A DNA stretch of 64,000 nt, taken from NCBI GenBank assembly GCA_030432295.1, contig JAUIHI010000009.1, positions 150,600-214,599 of the forward strand, in the 5' to 3' direction. The translations under genes and the position numbers were made by a program. Under the pieces are notes generated by a model. That model was given only the letters and a program-made list of their open reading frames with translations. It did not search any database and was not told the DNA's origin. Shown here in pieces: positions 1 through 8,701 of the stretch. This DNA comes from Anaerolineae bacterium. GTDB taxonomy: Bacteria > Chloroflexota > Anaerolineae > Caldilineales > Caldilineaceae. Numbering within the stretch: position 1 is the stretch's first letter; every line of letters begins with the position of its first letter.

Positions 1-253
1 CGGGAACCGATTCCCCCTCGGCCAGAATGTACGCAATCACCTGGCCCACGGGTACGTCGTCGCCAGCTTTGGCAAGCACGCCAGCCAGCACACCGCTGGC
101 TGTGGCCACAATTGTCTCATCCACTTTGTCAGTGGCGACTTCCATCAGCGGCTCACCGGCCTTGACGGTCGCCCCTTCCTCTACAAACCAGCGCAGTAGT
201 TCGCCGGTTTCCTGGGCCATCCCCAGGGCGGGCATAATGACTTCTTTGGCCAT
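1..253 (-). CDS. Lipoyl-domain protein, E2 of 2-oxoacid dehydrogenase complex (partial)
   Basis: This is the N-terminal 84 residues of a dihydrolipoamide acyltransferase; the rest lies left of the window. The visible part is one lipoyl (biotinyl-lipoyl) domain that begins MAKEVIMPALGM and contains EVATDKVDETI, where the lysine of TDK is the expected lipoylation site. It would carry the acyl group made by the E1 subunits encoded just upstream. It starts only 2 bp after the E1-beta stop, so the three genes form one operon. The subunit-binding and catalytic domains cannot be seen, so the substrate (pyruvate, acetoin or branched-chain oxoacid) stays open. Confidence 0.9.
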   Translation of the reverse strand, partial: MAKEVIMPALGMAQETGELLRWFVEEGATVKAGEPLMEVATDKVDETIVATASGVLAGVLAKAGDDVPVGQVIAYILAEGESVP

Positions 254-254
254 T

Positions 255-1283
255 TTAGTTTCTCCCACACAACATTTTTGCCATCTCCACCACCTGCTCC
301 GCGGTGGGGATCGTGCGATCCTCCAGCGCGGGGGAGAAAGGGATCGGCACGTGCATCGCGCCCATGCGCTTGACCGGCGCGTCCAGCCAATAGAAGGCCC
401 CGTCGGCGATGACCGACGCCATCTCACCGGTGACGCCGTATTCCTGATAGCCTTCGTCGATGACGATTACCCGGCTGGTCTTCTTGGCCGAGGCGATGAG
501 TGTTTCGGCGTCCAAGGGGGCAGTCGTGCGCGGGTCCACCACTTCGGCGCTGATGCCGATCTCCGCCAGCTTCTCGGCTGCGGACAGCGCCACATAGACC
601 ATCGAACTGGTCGCCACAAGTGTGATGTCCTCGCCCGTGCGCTTCACTTCGGCCACGCCCAGGGGAATAATATAGTCTTCTTCCGGGACCGGCCCTTTGA
701 TCGGGTAAGACAGTTTGTCCTCGTAGATCACTACGGGGTTCTCGTCACGAATGGCCGCCTTCATCAGCCCTTTGGCGTCGTAGGGGGTGGCGGGGATGGC
801 AACTTTCAGCCCCGGCACGTGGCTGAGCCAGGCGTGGAGGGATTGGCTGTGCTGGGCCGCGGAGCGCCGGGACGCGCCCATTGTGGTGCGCAGAACCATC
901 GGCACTTTCAGCTTGCCACCGGACATATAGTGGATTTTGGCGGCCTGATTGACCATCTGGTCCATCACCAGCGTCGTAAAGTCGCCAAACATAATATCCA
1001 CAATCGGGCGCATGCCAGTCATCGCCGCGCCCACGCCTATGCCGGCGATGCCCGCTTCGGAGATGGGCGAGTCGATGATACGCTCCGGCCCGAATTCATC
1101 GACCAGGCCGAGCAAAACTTTGAAGGGTGTGCCCGCCTCGGCCACATCTTCGCCGACGACGAAAATGAGTGGGTCCCGGCGCATCTCTTCGGCAATGGCC
1201 TCGTTGATGGCCTGGCCGAAGGTGAGCTGGCGTACACCCGGCGCGGCGACTGAGTGGCTAATCGTTGGGTTAGGCGAAGACAT
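255..1283 (-). CDS. 2-oxoacid dehydrogenase E1 component, beta subunit
   Basis: A 342-aa protein with the transketolase-like pyrimidine-binding domain (about residues 20-195) and the C-terminal transketolase domain (about 210-330) typical of PdhB/AcoB/BkdB. Family segments seen are FVVGEDVAEAGTPFK, SEAGIAGIGVGAAMTG and DPRTTAPLDAETLI. With E1-alpha it forms the thiamine-diphosphate-dependent decarboxylase that reductively acylates the E2 lipoyl arm. The ATG at 1283 lies inside the last codons of E1-alpha (14-bp overlap), which suggests translational coupling. Length is normal for the family. Substrate specificity cannot be read from sequence alone. Confidence 0.93.
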   Translation of the reverse strand: MSSPNPTISHSVAAPGVRQLTFGQAINEAIAEEMRRDPLIFVVGEDVAEAGTPFKVLLGLVDEFGPERIIDSPISEAGIAGIGVGAAMTGMRPIVDIMFGDFTTLVMDQMVNQAAKIHYMSGGKLKVPMVLRTTMGASRRSAAQHSQSLHAWLSHVPGLKVAIPATPYDAKGLMKAAIRDENPVVIYEDKLSYPIKGPVPEEDYIIPLGVAEVKRTGEDITLVATSSMVYVALSAAEKLAEIGISAEVVDPRTTAPLDAETLIASAKKTSRVIVIDEGYQEYGVTGEMASVIADGAFYWLDAPVKRMGAMHVPIPFSPALEDRTIPTAEQVVEMAKMLCGRN

Positions 1284-2244
1284 GGCTGGTCACCTCATCG
1301 GGGCTGGGGTAGGGGGCATTGAGGGCGAAATCGACCGCGGCCTGGACATCGCCAGTGACCGTCGCTTCCAGTTGGTCGATGACCTGCTGCTCGACATTGT
1401 TTTCTGTCAGCCAGTCGGCCAGCAGACTCAGGGGGTCCCGCTCGGCCTTCCATTCGGCCTCTTCTTCCGGGCTGCGGTAGTAGGCCCGGTTGATGTCGCC
1501 CACGTGATGGCCGTGGAAGCGGTAGGTGTGGCAGAGCAGAACGCTGGGACCGTCACCCCGGCGGGCACGGGCCACCAGTTCGGCGGTGGCGGCCATCACC
1601 GCTTTCACATCCTGACCGTCCACTTCCACCGCATGCAGGCCAAATCCTGCGGCACGGGTGAGCACATCGCCCGCGGCGGTCTCGGTGTGGTGGGTGTATT
1701 CGCCGTAGAGGTTATGCTCGACGACATAAATCACCGGCAGTTTCCAGAGCGCGGCCATATTGGCAACTTCGTAGAAGAGGCCCTGGCCCAGCGCGCCGTC
1801 GCCAAAGAAGCAGACGGCCACCTGGCCGCTCTTGCGCATTTTGATGGAGAGGGCCGCGCCGGTCGCGATGCCCGCGCTGCCGCCCACAATCGCGTTGGCG
1901 CCCAGATTGCCGGTTTCCTGGTCGGCGATGTGCATGGAGCCGCCTTTGCCCCGGCAATAGCCCGCCTCTTTGCCCAGCAACTCGGCAAACATCCGGTCCA
2001 CCGCCGCGCCTTTGGCCAGACAGTGGCCGTGGCCCCGGTGGGTGCTGGTGATGTAATCGTCCCGGTTGAGGGCCTCACAGACGCCCACAGCCACGGCCTC
2101 TTCTCCGCTGTAGAGATGGGCCAGGCCAGGCATTTTGGCGCCCAGATAGAGTTCATTCGTCGCGTTCTCGAACGCGCGAATTTTGTACATCTGTTCGTAG
2201 ACGTGGAGCCACTGCTCGGTGTCTACAGGGGGATTTTCTGCCAC
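1270..2244 (-). CDS. 2-oxoacid dehydrogenase E1 component, alpha subunit
   Basis: A 324-aa ThDP-dependent E1-alpha subunit. The thiamine-diphosphate motif begins at GDGA (residues 148-151) and ends near EHNLYG (about 176-181). STHRGHGHCLAKG and CRGKGGSMHIAD are the usual PdhA/AcoA signatures. The start is a GTG at 2244 with AGGAG 7 bp upstream. It heads the operon E1-alpha, E1-beta, E2. Single-gene E1-alpha plus E1-beta with this compact length is characteristic of the pyruvate/acetoin dehydrogenase group. Acetoin or pyruvate is most likely, but this is inference. Confidence 0.93.
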   Translation of the reverse strand: MAENPPVDTEQWLHVYEQMYKIRAFENATNELYLGAKMPGLAHLYSGEEAVAVGVCEALNRDDYITSTHRGHGHCLAKGAAVDRMFAELLGKEAGYCRGKGGSMHIADQETGNLGANAIVGGSAGIATGAALSIKMRKSGQVAVCFFGDGALGQGLFYEVANMAALWKLPVIYVVEHNLYGEYTHHTETAAGDVLTRAAGFGLHAVEVDGQDVKAVMAATAELVARARRGDGPSVLLCHTYRFHGHHVGDINRAYYRSPEEEAEWKAERDPLSLLADWLTENNVEQQVIDQLEATVTGDVQAAVDFALNAPYPSPDEVTSHVFA

Positions 2245-2301
2245 TTCTTTTCTCCTGTTGATTGACGGCGGACGCCAGATGGCGAACCGTATAGGTGACT
2301 G

Positions 2302-3240
2302 TTATAGTTGACCAACCGGCATAAAGCCGTGCTGGTCCCGGTGATATTGGGAATCGAAGCGCTGGTTGCTCTTGAACCACTCGTGGCGGCCATCGGTGGC
2401 CTCTTCGTAGACCGCGGCCAACAGCCGTTCCTGCTCCTCGGCGGGCATAGGTGTGAAGCTGCGGGCGATCTCCACGTCCTGCTGCAAGTTTTCCATCGAT
2501 TCGATGCCGCAGACGAGGGTACTGACCGGCTGGGAAAGGGTGTAGCGGCGGCACTGCTGTGCGGTCAGGCCGAGTGAAGTGATCATTTGCCCAGCCCCGC
2601 CCAGACTCTTCATGGCAATGACGCCGATACCCCGACGAACCACTTCCGGCAGAAACTCCTTCTGAAAGCTGCGGTAGTGGGCGTCGGGGACGTTGACCGG
2701 GAACTGGCAGGTGTCCCAGGCAAAGTCCTGGTCCAGCATCTTCTGGAGAATGTGGGGAGACTTGTGGCCGGTGAAGCCGATGAAGCGAATTTTGCCTGCC
2801 TGGCGCGCGGCCAGGGCGGATTCGATGGCTCCCTCGGCCCGGAAAATCCATTCGGGGTCGTTGTCGTAGTTGACCTCGTGGAACTGCCAGACATCGATTA
2901 CATCGGTTTGCAGGCGGCGCAGGCTGTCGTGCAACTGCTCATCCGCGGCCTTGCGATCCCGTGCGCAGACTTTTGTCATCAGCGTCACTTTGTCCCGGCG
3001 ACCTGCGAGCGCGATGCCCATGCGCCGTTCCGATTCCCCGTCGTGATACTCCCAGGCCGTGTCCATAAAGTCCACGCCAGCGTCAATGGCGGCGTGGACC
3101 AGCGCTACCGACCCCTGCTCGTCCAGATGGGGGCGGACGTAATGGCCGCCTCCAAAGCCGATAATCGACACTTTCAAGCCGGTTTTGCCCAACTCACGGA
3201 TGGGCAACCCGGCGCTGTTTCGTTCAATTTCTTGCGTCAT
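2302..3240 (-). CDS. Aldo/keto reductase
   Basis: A 312-aa AKR-fold NADPH-dependent oxidoreductase. The catalytic tetrad is visible as D60 (DFMDTAW), Y65 (EYHDG), K90 (LMTK) and H121 (QFHEV). The family barrel continues with KIRFIGFTGHKSP. A purine-rich site (AAGGAAG) precedes the ATG at 3240. It is co-directional with the neighbouring SDR and the dehydrogenase operon, separated by short gaps, and may act on a sugar or a small carbonyl compound. The C-terminal residues (about 275-312) are hydrophilic and not part of the core barrel. Substrate is unknown. Confidence 0.88.
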   Translation of the reverse strand: MTQEIERNSAGLPIRELGKTGLKVSIIGFGGGHYVRPHLDEQGSVALVHAAIDAGVDFMDTAWEYHDGESERRMGIALAGRRDKVTLMTKVCARDRKAADEQLHDSLRRLQTDVIDVWQFHEVNYDNDPEWIFRAEGAIESALAARQAGKIRFIGFTGHKSPHILQKMLDQDFAWDTCQFPVNVPDAHYRSFQKEFLPEVVRRGIGVIAMKSLGGAGQMITSLGLTAQQCRRYTLSQPVSTLVCGIESMENLQQDVEIARSFTPMPAEEQERLLAAVYEEATDGRHEWFKSNQRFDSQYHRDQHGFMPVGQL

Positions 3241-3327
3241 TGTTCTTCCTTCGCTGCTGTTTCGATAGTGGCAGTCAGACTCACAACTTCATCCGCACAA
3301 TTTGCAACTCGCCCCTGGCAGCTCACC

Positions 3328-4125
3328 CTACCAGTGCATCACCCAGCCGCCGTCCACACTGAGCACCTGGCCGGTGACATTGCGGGCGTGCTGCGAGGCC
3401 AGATAGGCCGCATACGCGCCGATCTCTTCCGGGTCCACCATCCTGCCCAGGGGAGCCAGACGCTTGATTTTCGTGTCGCACCACTCCTCGTAGGTGGGCC
3501 GCTCGTTTTCGGGCATCCCTGCGGTGGCCAGGGCGTAGACCTTCTGCTGCAAGGGCGTGTGTACCATTCCCGGCGCGATGGCGTTGGCCCGGATGTTGTA
3601 GGGGGCGAAGTCTTTGGCCGCACACTGGGTAAAGTTGACAATCGCCGCCTTGGACGCGCTGTAGGGCGGGTCGGTCTGGGAGCCGGTCAAGCCGGCCACG
3701 GACGAGAAAAAGAGGAATGTGCCGGTGCGTCGCTCGATCATCGGCGCATAGAAGGCGTGGGCGGTGTTGACCACCCCCTGCACATTGACGGTGTAGACCC
3801 GTGTCCAGTCGCTCGGCTCCAGATTCCAGAAGGGGAAGCCCCCTTTGCCGGAGTCAATGCCGACGGTCACGACGACGTGCGCTACCGGCCCCAGTTCGCT
3901 TTCGATGCGGGCCGCGGCGGCTTGCAGCGCTGGATAGTCGGTCACATCCACCACAACGGGCAGGCTGTCCGGGCCGAGTTCAGCGGCCACTGCGGCCACA
4001 TCCGGGCTGCGATCCACCACCGCCACTTTCGCGCCCTCGGCCGCGAAGGAGTGAGCAATCGCTTTGCCGATGCCATTTGCGCCGCCCACGACGACGGCCA
4101 CTTGGCCGCGTAATCCTAAGTCCAT
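3328..4125 (-). CDS. Short-chain dehydrogenase/reductase (SDR)
   Basis: A 265-aa classical SDR. The NAD(P) glycine motif GGANGIG is at residues 14-20, the active-site tyrosine and lysine are in YSASK (Y155, K159), the catalytic serine is near 142 and the structural Asn is in YTVNVQG. The ATG at 4125 is chosen because AAGGAG lies just upstream; an in-frame upstream codon would add 17 residues encoded by a palindromic repeat. Asp after the second beta-strand (VVDRS) favours NAD. A dehydrogenase for a sugar or an alcohol fits the neighbourhood, but the substrate is not determined. Confidence 0.88.
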   Translation of the reverse strand: MDLGLRGQVAVVVGGANGIGKAIAHSFAAEGAKVAVVDRSPDVAAVAAELGPDSLPVVVDVTDYPALQAAAARIESELGPVAHVVVTVGIDSGKGGFPFWNLEPSDWTRVYTVNVQGVVNTAHAFYAPMIERRTGTFLFFSSVAGLTGSQTDPPYSASKAAIVNFTQCAAKDFAPYNIRANAIAPGMVHTPLQQKVYALATAGMPENERPTYEEWCDTKIKRLAPLGRMVDPEEIGAYAAYLASQHARNVTGQVLSVDGGWVMHW

Positions 4126-4151
4126 ACAAAACTCCTTGGGAGAGAAGATTT

Positions 4152-4230
4152 TTAACGCAAAGTCGCAGAGATGCAAAGACGCGGAGGAGTTCTTCCTTTG
4201 CGCCTTTGCTGCTTTGCATCTTTGCGTTAA
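4152..4230. repeat. Palindromic GCAAAG-type intergenic repeat
   Basis: An imperfect hairpin between the SDR and the downstream flavin oxidoreductase gene. Outer arms TTAACGCAAAG (4152-4162) and CTTTGCGTTAA (4220-4230) are perfect, and the interior repeats GCAAAG/GCAGAG words. The same word family recurs at 17918-17956, 53684-53765 and 56129-56166. Confidence 0.85.
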
Positions 4231-5264
4231 GTTCTGAACACGGGCGCGATCTCACGCATAAACAATTCCATCCCGTCGTCCTCCGGCGCATCCATAAACC
4301 AGAGCATAAAGTGGCTGACGCCCGCGTCCACATACGCCTGCATCTGCGCGGTGACTTCGTCCGGTGTGCCCAGCAGATAGCCTTTGGTCAGATTCTCCGG
4401 CAGAGTGTCGGTTGCGCCGGAAAGATATGCAGCCAGTTCGGCGGTGGGAGGCGTATTGGGCGCGAGGTCGGCCATTGCCTGCAACTTGCGGCGCAGGCTG
4501 GCCCGGTCTGGCGCGACGAGAATCTGCGTCTCATAGCTGCGGGTGATCTCCGAAAAATCCCGCCCAATCGCAGCGCAGGCCGCTGAGAGTGCCGCCAGTC
4601 GTACTTTCATTTCCGCTAATCCGACGGGCACACTGTTCCATCCCTGGCCCAGCCGGGCGCAGGCGGCGAGAGTGTCTGGGTGGGCCTCGCCAAACCAGAT
4701 GGGCGGATGGGGTTGCTGTGCGGGCAGGGGTGTGCAGGTGGCATTTTCCACCCGATAGAATTGGCCTTCAAATGTGACCGGCTCTGCCGATCTCCACAAC
4801 GCCAATGCCAATTCCACCCCTTCCACTGTGCGGGCGATGCGCTCAGATGGTTCTTCGGGGTAGGGCAGATTGTAGGCCAAATGCTCGGCCTTGCCAAAGG
4901 CGGGGTCGGCGAAAAAGATATAGCGTCCACCGCTGATTTGGTCCAGGGTCGCCATCATTTTGGCGGCCAGCGCGGGTTGGCGGAAGAAGTGGGCCTGATG
5001 GATCATTCCCAGCCCGGCCCGGCTGGTGCTGCCTGCCAACGCGGCCAGAGTTGTCCAGCCTTCCAGAATCGCGTTCTCCTGGCCCAGCATCAAATGATCC
5101 GCCACCCACAGATCGTCGAAGCCCAGTTCCTCGGCTCGCTGACCCGTGTGTAGCGTTGTGGCCGCGTCGAGGCGGGGATAGTTGGGTGTGCGGAAGTGGT
5201 GCACACCGGGGGCGGCAAAGATGGGCAGACAGAAACCGAAGCGGATTGCAGACTGGTGTTCCAC
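4227..5264 (-). CDS. LLM-class (luciferase-like) flavin-dependent oxidoreductase
   Basis: A 345-aa protein of the bacterial luciferase/F420-dependent monooxygenase superfamily. Supporting segments are RAEELGFDDLWVADHL near the N-terminus, TLDQISGGRYIF around 125-140 and PPIWFGEAHPDTL around 205-215, the usual barrel elements. It probably binds FMN or F420. The start is a GTG at 5264 with no strong ribosome-binding site, so an alternative start is possible. Its 3' end overlaps the GCAAAG-type repeat by a few bases. The substrate is unknown. Confidence 0.85.
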   Translation of the reverse strand: MEHQSAIRFGFCLPIFAAPGVHHFRTPNYPRLDAATTLHTGQRAEELGFDDLWVADHLMLGQENAILEGWTTLAALAGSTSRAGLGMIHQAHFFRQPALAAKMMATLDQISGGRYIFFADPAFGKAEHLAYNLPYPEEPSERIARTVEGVELALALWRSAEPVTFEGQFYRVENATCTPLPAQQPHPPIWFGEAHPDTLAACARLGQGWNSVPVGLAEMKVRLAALSAACAAIGRDFSEITRSYETQILVAPDRASLRRKLQAMADLAPNTPPTAELAAYLSGATDTLPENLTKGYLLGTPDEVTAQMQAYVDAGVSHFMLWFMDAPEDDGMELFMREIAPVFRT

Positions 5265-5286
5265 GGGAAGGGGTGTCCTGTGTCAG

Positions 5287-5342
5287 TGTAGGGCGGAAAG
5301 GTATTCCGCCCGGCGTGGAGCGGAATACCTTTCCGCCCTACA
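5287..5342. repeat. Perfect 23-bp inverted repeat
   Basis: Left arm 5287-5309 begins TGTAGGGCGGAAAGG; right arm 5320-5342 is its exact reverse complement; the loop is 10 bp. It lies in the gap between the LLM oxidoreductase start and the 3' end of the binding-protein gene. There is no T-tract, so it is not a classical terminator. Confidence 0.9.
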
Positions 5343-5370
5343 GATGGTATCAATTCTACCCGACAAGACA

Positions 5371-5413
5371 ACAGGATGGCAAGGCGACTTTGCGGTCGCG
5401 CTTGCCATCCTGT
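5371..5413. repeat. Inverted repeat (13-bp arms)
   Basis: Arms ACAGGATGGCAAG (5371-5383) and CTTGCCATCCTGT (5401-5413) are perfect, with GCGAC/GTCGC continuing the stem inside. It follows the 5287 palindrome by 28 bp but is unrelated in sequence. Confidence 0.85.
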
Positions 5414-5455
5414 GATTAAACAACTGCTTTCCCAATCAACTGCGTTCTTACGTGG

Positions 5456-5588
5456 TGCGTGGTGCGTGAACCAGTACCGCCGATCTCCCGAGTTCCGTTT
5501 CACTTCTCAACAAGAAATCTTGACTCGTCGATTCAGCACCACTACTTCTTTACGCATCACGCACTACGCATCACGCACTACGCATCAC
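5456..5588. repeat. GTGCGTGGTGCGT / ACGCATCACGCACT repeat pair
   Basis: Words GTGCGT at about 5456-5470 face a tandem array of CACTACGCATCACG words at about 5551-5588, so the two sides can pair over an 80-bp loop. A tighter version occurs at 50016-50058 and a related one at 58027-58082. Confidence 0.7.
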
Positions 5589-5593
5589 GCCCG

Positions 5594-7786
5594 TCATTCC
5601 CCCGCGTCCGTGAAGAAGAAGGTGGAGGGGCGGCTGATGTTGGGTGTCTGCCCGGCCTGGATGTTGAACTGGCGGGAAGGCAGGTTGCCCATATTGTTCT
5701 TGGCCACACGCACGCCCATAAAGGCGCCAGACTGGCCGACCGTACCGATGGTCCATACTTCGTCGGTGATGATCTTCCAGATTTCCTGGCCGATGGCAAT
5801 GCGTTCGTCCGGTGTGGCTTTCAGACCGGTGGAGAACATATCCAGCACCTTCGCCACCGAGCCATCCGGGTCCGGCGCAACGCCAGCCGTGCCTCCGGAG
5901 GAGTACCAGTCGCCGTAGCCGGGGCCTGTGCCCGAAGTGCTATTGATGGGCAAGGCGTGATAGGGGTACAGATAAAGTTCGTCAGTGCCGTCATTTTGCC
6001 AGAGGAACATTTGGAGATCGTTGGAAGCCCGGCGACTTTCTACCAAAGTACGCTCTTGCTCAACTACGTTCACGAAAATACCAATCTTGGCCCAATTTTC
6101 CTTGATCATTTCCGCAATGGCGGTGAACTGGATGAACTGAGCTGCGATGGGGTTCATCTCCAGAATCAGCCGTTCACCGTTGTCGGTGCGCAGACGATAG
6201 CCATCGGCGTCCTTCTCGGTCAGACCGATGGCGTCCAGCATTTCGTTGGCTTTGGCCACGTCCAGGGTGGACCAGAGTTGGCGGTATTCGGGGCCGGGGT
6301 TGAAGGGCGAACTTTCCGCCACTACCGCGGAGCCGGGCTTACCGATGCCCAGGAAGATGACTTCGTTGATGGCATCCCGGTCGATACCCAGTGAGAGCGC
6401 TCGGCGGAAGTCAACATTCTGCAGCCACTTTGCGATTTCGTCGTCGCCCCGGTAGCTCTGGTTGATCTGCATACCTGCATCTGCACCGTGCTGCGCAGGA
6501 TCCAATGCAACTGTGTAGTCGCCAGCCTGCGCATTTTCCAGCAACACAGGCAGGTTGGCCAGCGCAATGTGGCGAGCCTGGTAGTCGTACTCACCGGCGA
6601 TGGCGCGCAGGTTGAGAACATCCAGACTCTCGGCCAGGGTCATGCTGATGCGGTCGATGTAGGGCAGTTGATTGCCGTCTGTGTCCACGCCGAAGTAGTA
6701 GGGGTTGCGCACAAGTACCCAGTTGTCGGTAGTGATGGGCACTTCGGTTTTCCAGGGGGTGATGACAGGCAGGTCTGGGTTACGCTGCCAGGTATTCTTG
6801 TCTTTGAATAGATTCACCCAGTTGTCAAAGCCCTCTGCCGCCACCAGCGCGTCCAGATCTGCCTGGTCCACAAAATCCGGGTGGAACTGCTGCAAGTAAT
6901 GGGCCGGAGCCATGCCGCCCATGCTGACGTTGCCATAGATAGCGTTGCCACCAAAGACATTCACCGAACTGCCCAGTACTTCCAGAAAGAGGCTGTTGGC
7001 GAAGGAGAAGCTGAACTTCAGCGTGTAGTCGTCCACGGCTTCCATATTGGCACCCTCATCAATATTGAAAAAGGGCGAGCGCACAGGGACCAGTTCAGCA
7101 TTCTTGTACATATGCTCAAACCAGAACATATAATCGGCGGTGGTCAGGGGCGAACCATCGGACCATTTGGCCCCTTCGCGCAGATGGATGGTGATTTCCG
7201 TGCCGTCTTCGCTGACTTCCCAACTCTTGGCGACGTTGGGGGTCATCTCCGGGAAGCCGTCAGATTTCCAGAAGAGCAGGCGGTCGCCGCCAGCCACGCG
7301 CTGGCCGTTCTGGCCGTCGCCAGGGCCGGTGAAGCCTCGATGCCAGGTGCCGCCATACTTGCCGATTTCATGCACAGGCGCAATCACCAGCACATCGTTG
7401 GCAACGGGCAGGCGGTCGGCCAGGGCAGGCAGTGTGCCCGCTGTCGCCATCTCGGCCAGCATAGGCGCTTCGGCAAAGCTGGTGGGGAAGGCAGCTTCAT
7501 CGGTGATGATCTGCGGGCCTTCGATCTCGCCGATGAGCGAGGAGCCGAGAGCTTCTTCTTCGGCAGGTTCTTCAGCCGCTGGTGCAGCCGCCTCTTCAGC
7601 GGCAGGCTCGGCTGTTGCCTCTTCAGCCGCGGGTGCAGCCGCTTCTTCGGCCGCGGGCGCGGCTTCTTCGGCGGCAGGTGCGGGATCACTGCTGCCACAG
7701 GCGGCCAGCACCAGGGCAGCCACGAGGAATAGGGCCAGCAAAAAGGCTTTTGACGAAGCCTTTCCCGGCAGTTTGCGTGCGGTCAT
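5594..7786 (-). CDS. ABC transporter substrate-binding lipoprotein, peptide/nickel family 5
   Basis: A 730-aa extracytoplasmic binding protein of the SBP_bac_5 (oligopeptide/dipeptide) type. After the ATG at 7786 (AGGAGG upstream) comes a lipoprotein signal ending LVLAAC, so the mature N-terminal Cys should be lipid-anchored. An Ala/Glu/Pro-rich linker of about 60 residues follows, then the two-lobed binding domain with YMFWFEHMYKN, DYTLKFSFS and ALSLGIDRDAIN. It is longer than the usual 500-600 aa because of the linker and extra loops. No permease or ATPase genes are adjacent, so it is an orphan component. The GntR gene upstream on the same strand may control it. Confidence 0.93.
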   Translation of the reverse strand: MTARKLPGKASSKAFLLALFLVAALVLAACGSSDPAPAAEEAAPAAEEAAAPAAEEATAEPAAEEAAAPAAEEPAEEEALGSSLIGEIEGPQIITDEAAFPTSFAEAPMLAEMATAGTLPALADRLPVANDVLVIAPVHEIGKYGGTWHRGFTGPGDGQNGQRVAGGDRLLFWKSDGFPEMTPNVAKSWEVSEDGTEITIHLREGAKWSDGSPLTTADYMFWFEHMYKNAELVPVRSPFFNIDEGANMEAVDDYTLKFSFSFANSLFLEVLGSSVNVFGGNAIYGNVSMGGMAPAHYLQQFHPDFVDQADLDALVAAEGFDNWVNLFKDKNTWQRNPDLPVITPWKTEVPITTDNWVLVRNPYYFGVDTDGNQLPYIDRISMTLAESLDVLNLRAIAGEYDYQARHIALANLPVLLENAQAGDYTVALDPAQHGADAGMQINQSYRGDDEIAKWLQNVDFRRALSLGIDRDAINEVIFLGIGKPGSAVVAESSPFNPGPEYRQLWSTLDVAKANEMLDAIGLTEKDADGYRLRTDNGERLILEMNPIAAQFIQFTAIAEMIKENWAKIGIFVNVVEQERTLVESRRASNDLQMFLWQNDGTDELYLYPYHALPINSTSGTGPGYGDWYSSGGTAGVAPDPDGSVAKVLDMFSTGLKATPDERIAIGQEIWKIITDEVWTIGTVGQSGAFMGVRVAKNNMGNLPSRQFNIQAGQTPNISRPSTFFFTDAGE

Positions 7787-7931
7787 TGGGGTTCCCTCCT
7801 TGGGGTGTGAATTGTGCCGCTGTGCGGCTTGGACAGAGATATGTGACCGGATATGTGAACTTCGCCAATCCACATCTGTCGTTAGCCCAGAAATGGATTG
7901 GGGTGATGGGCAAAATAACCGTTTGTTGATG

Positions 7932-8627
7932 CTAGTTGGGAGGCAATGGCGTAAAATGCATGCGCAGGGCCTGGCGCGCAGCTTCTATATCTTTGGCACG
8001 CAGGGCCAGGACGATCATCCGATGCTGCATTTCCAATGTGTCCAACCGGCGACCGATGGCGACTTCAGGAGAAAAGATGCGCATCCGGTCAAAGTATTGA
8101 TTGATCAGCGTAGCAAATTTGATGATTACCGGGTTGTGGGTGGCCCGGATCAAATGCAGATGAAATTCCCGATCTTCTCTTAAGACTGCACGGCCGTCGG
8201 CCACACGCCGGGCCATCCGATCCACCAACCCATCCAGCACCGAAAAGTCGTCGTCGGCCAGCCCTTGCACAACCCACTCGACTGCCCCCACTTCCAAAGC
8301 GATCCGGGCCTGAAACAGTTCGTGCAGGGATGCGTTGAGTTCGTGGATATCATCCGGTGAAGAAAGTGTGTCGGGGCGATTGGTCAGAATCATCCCCACG
8401 CCGACCTGGCGTTGGATCGTCCCCTCTGATTCCAGTTGGGCCAGCGCGCCGCGCACAACTGTCCGACTGACTTCCAGCAGTTCGCTGAATTTCCGTTCCG
8501 ATGGGAGTCGGTCGCCCACCACTACCCCGTTGCGCAGAATATAGCGCACAATTACCTGGTATACTTGATCGGCAAGGGTTTCTCTGGATAGCGGGTTGAG
8601 GAATATTTCGTCTTCAGAAACATTCAT
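7932..8627 (-). CDS. FadR-subfamily GntR transcriptional regulator
   Basis: A 231-aa regulator. The N-terminal winged helix-turn-helix (about 10-75) contains GDRLPSERKFSELLEVSRTV, the GntR signature. The C-terminal FCD domain (about 90-215) has DREFHLHLI and MQHRMI, with Asp and His residues that usually bind a metal and an organic-acid ligand. The ATG at 8627 is preferred over an upstream TTG at 8690. It is divergent from rplS and co-directional with the binding-protein gene 145 bp downstream. A 19-bp palindrome lies about 75 bp upstream of the start, which suggests autoregulation. Confidence 0.9.
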   Translation of the reverse strand: MNVSEDEIFLNPLSRETLADQVYQVIVRYILRNGVVVGDRLPSERKFSELLEVSRTVVRGALAQLESEGTIQRQVGVGMILTNRPDTLSSPDDIHELNASLHELFQARIALEVGAVEWVVQGLADDDFSVLDGLVDRMARRVADGRAVLREDREFHLHLIRATHNPVIIKFATLINQYFDRMRIFSPEVAIGRRLDTLEMQHRMIVLALRAKDIEAARQALRMHFTPLPPN

Positions 8628-8701
8628 AACGGGTGGGGAGACGGGTTTTGCTAATTTGCCGCAATGGGTTGATTCAGTAGGGTGGGGCAACCCGGCAAGG
8701 C

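Noticed and set aside
27..2265. Long plus-strand frames opposite the dehydrogenase operon
   Set aside because: They run antisense to clear E1-alpha and E1-beta genes, show no family features, and are expected from high GC in third positions.
2587..4113. 508-aa plus-strand frame
   Set aside because: It is antisense to the aldo/keto reductase and SDR genes, whose motifs are unambiguous.
5551..5588. Tandem CACTACGCATCACG words as a possible CRISPR
   Set aside because: The units are adjacent and have no unique spacers of 30-40 bp, and no cas genes are present.
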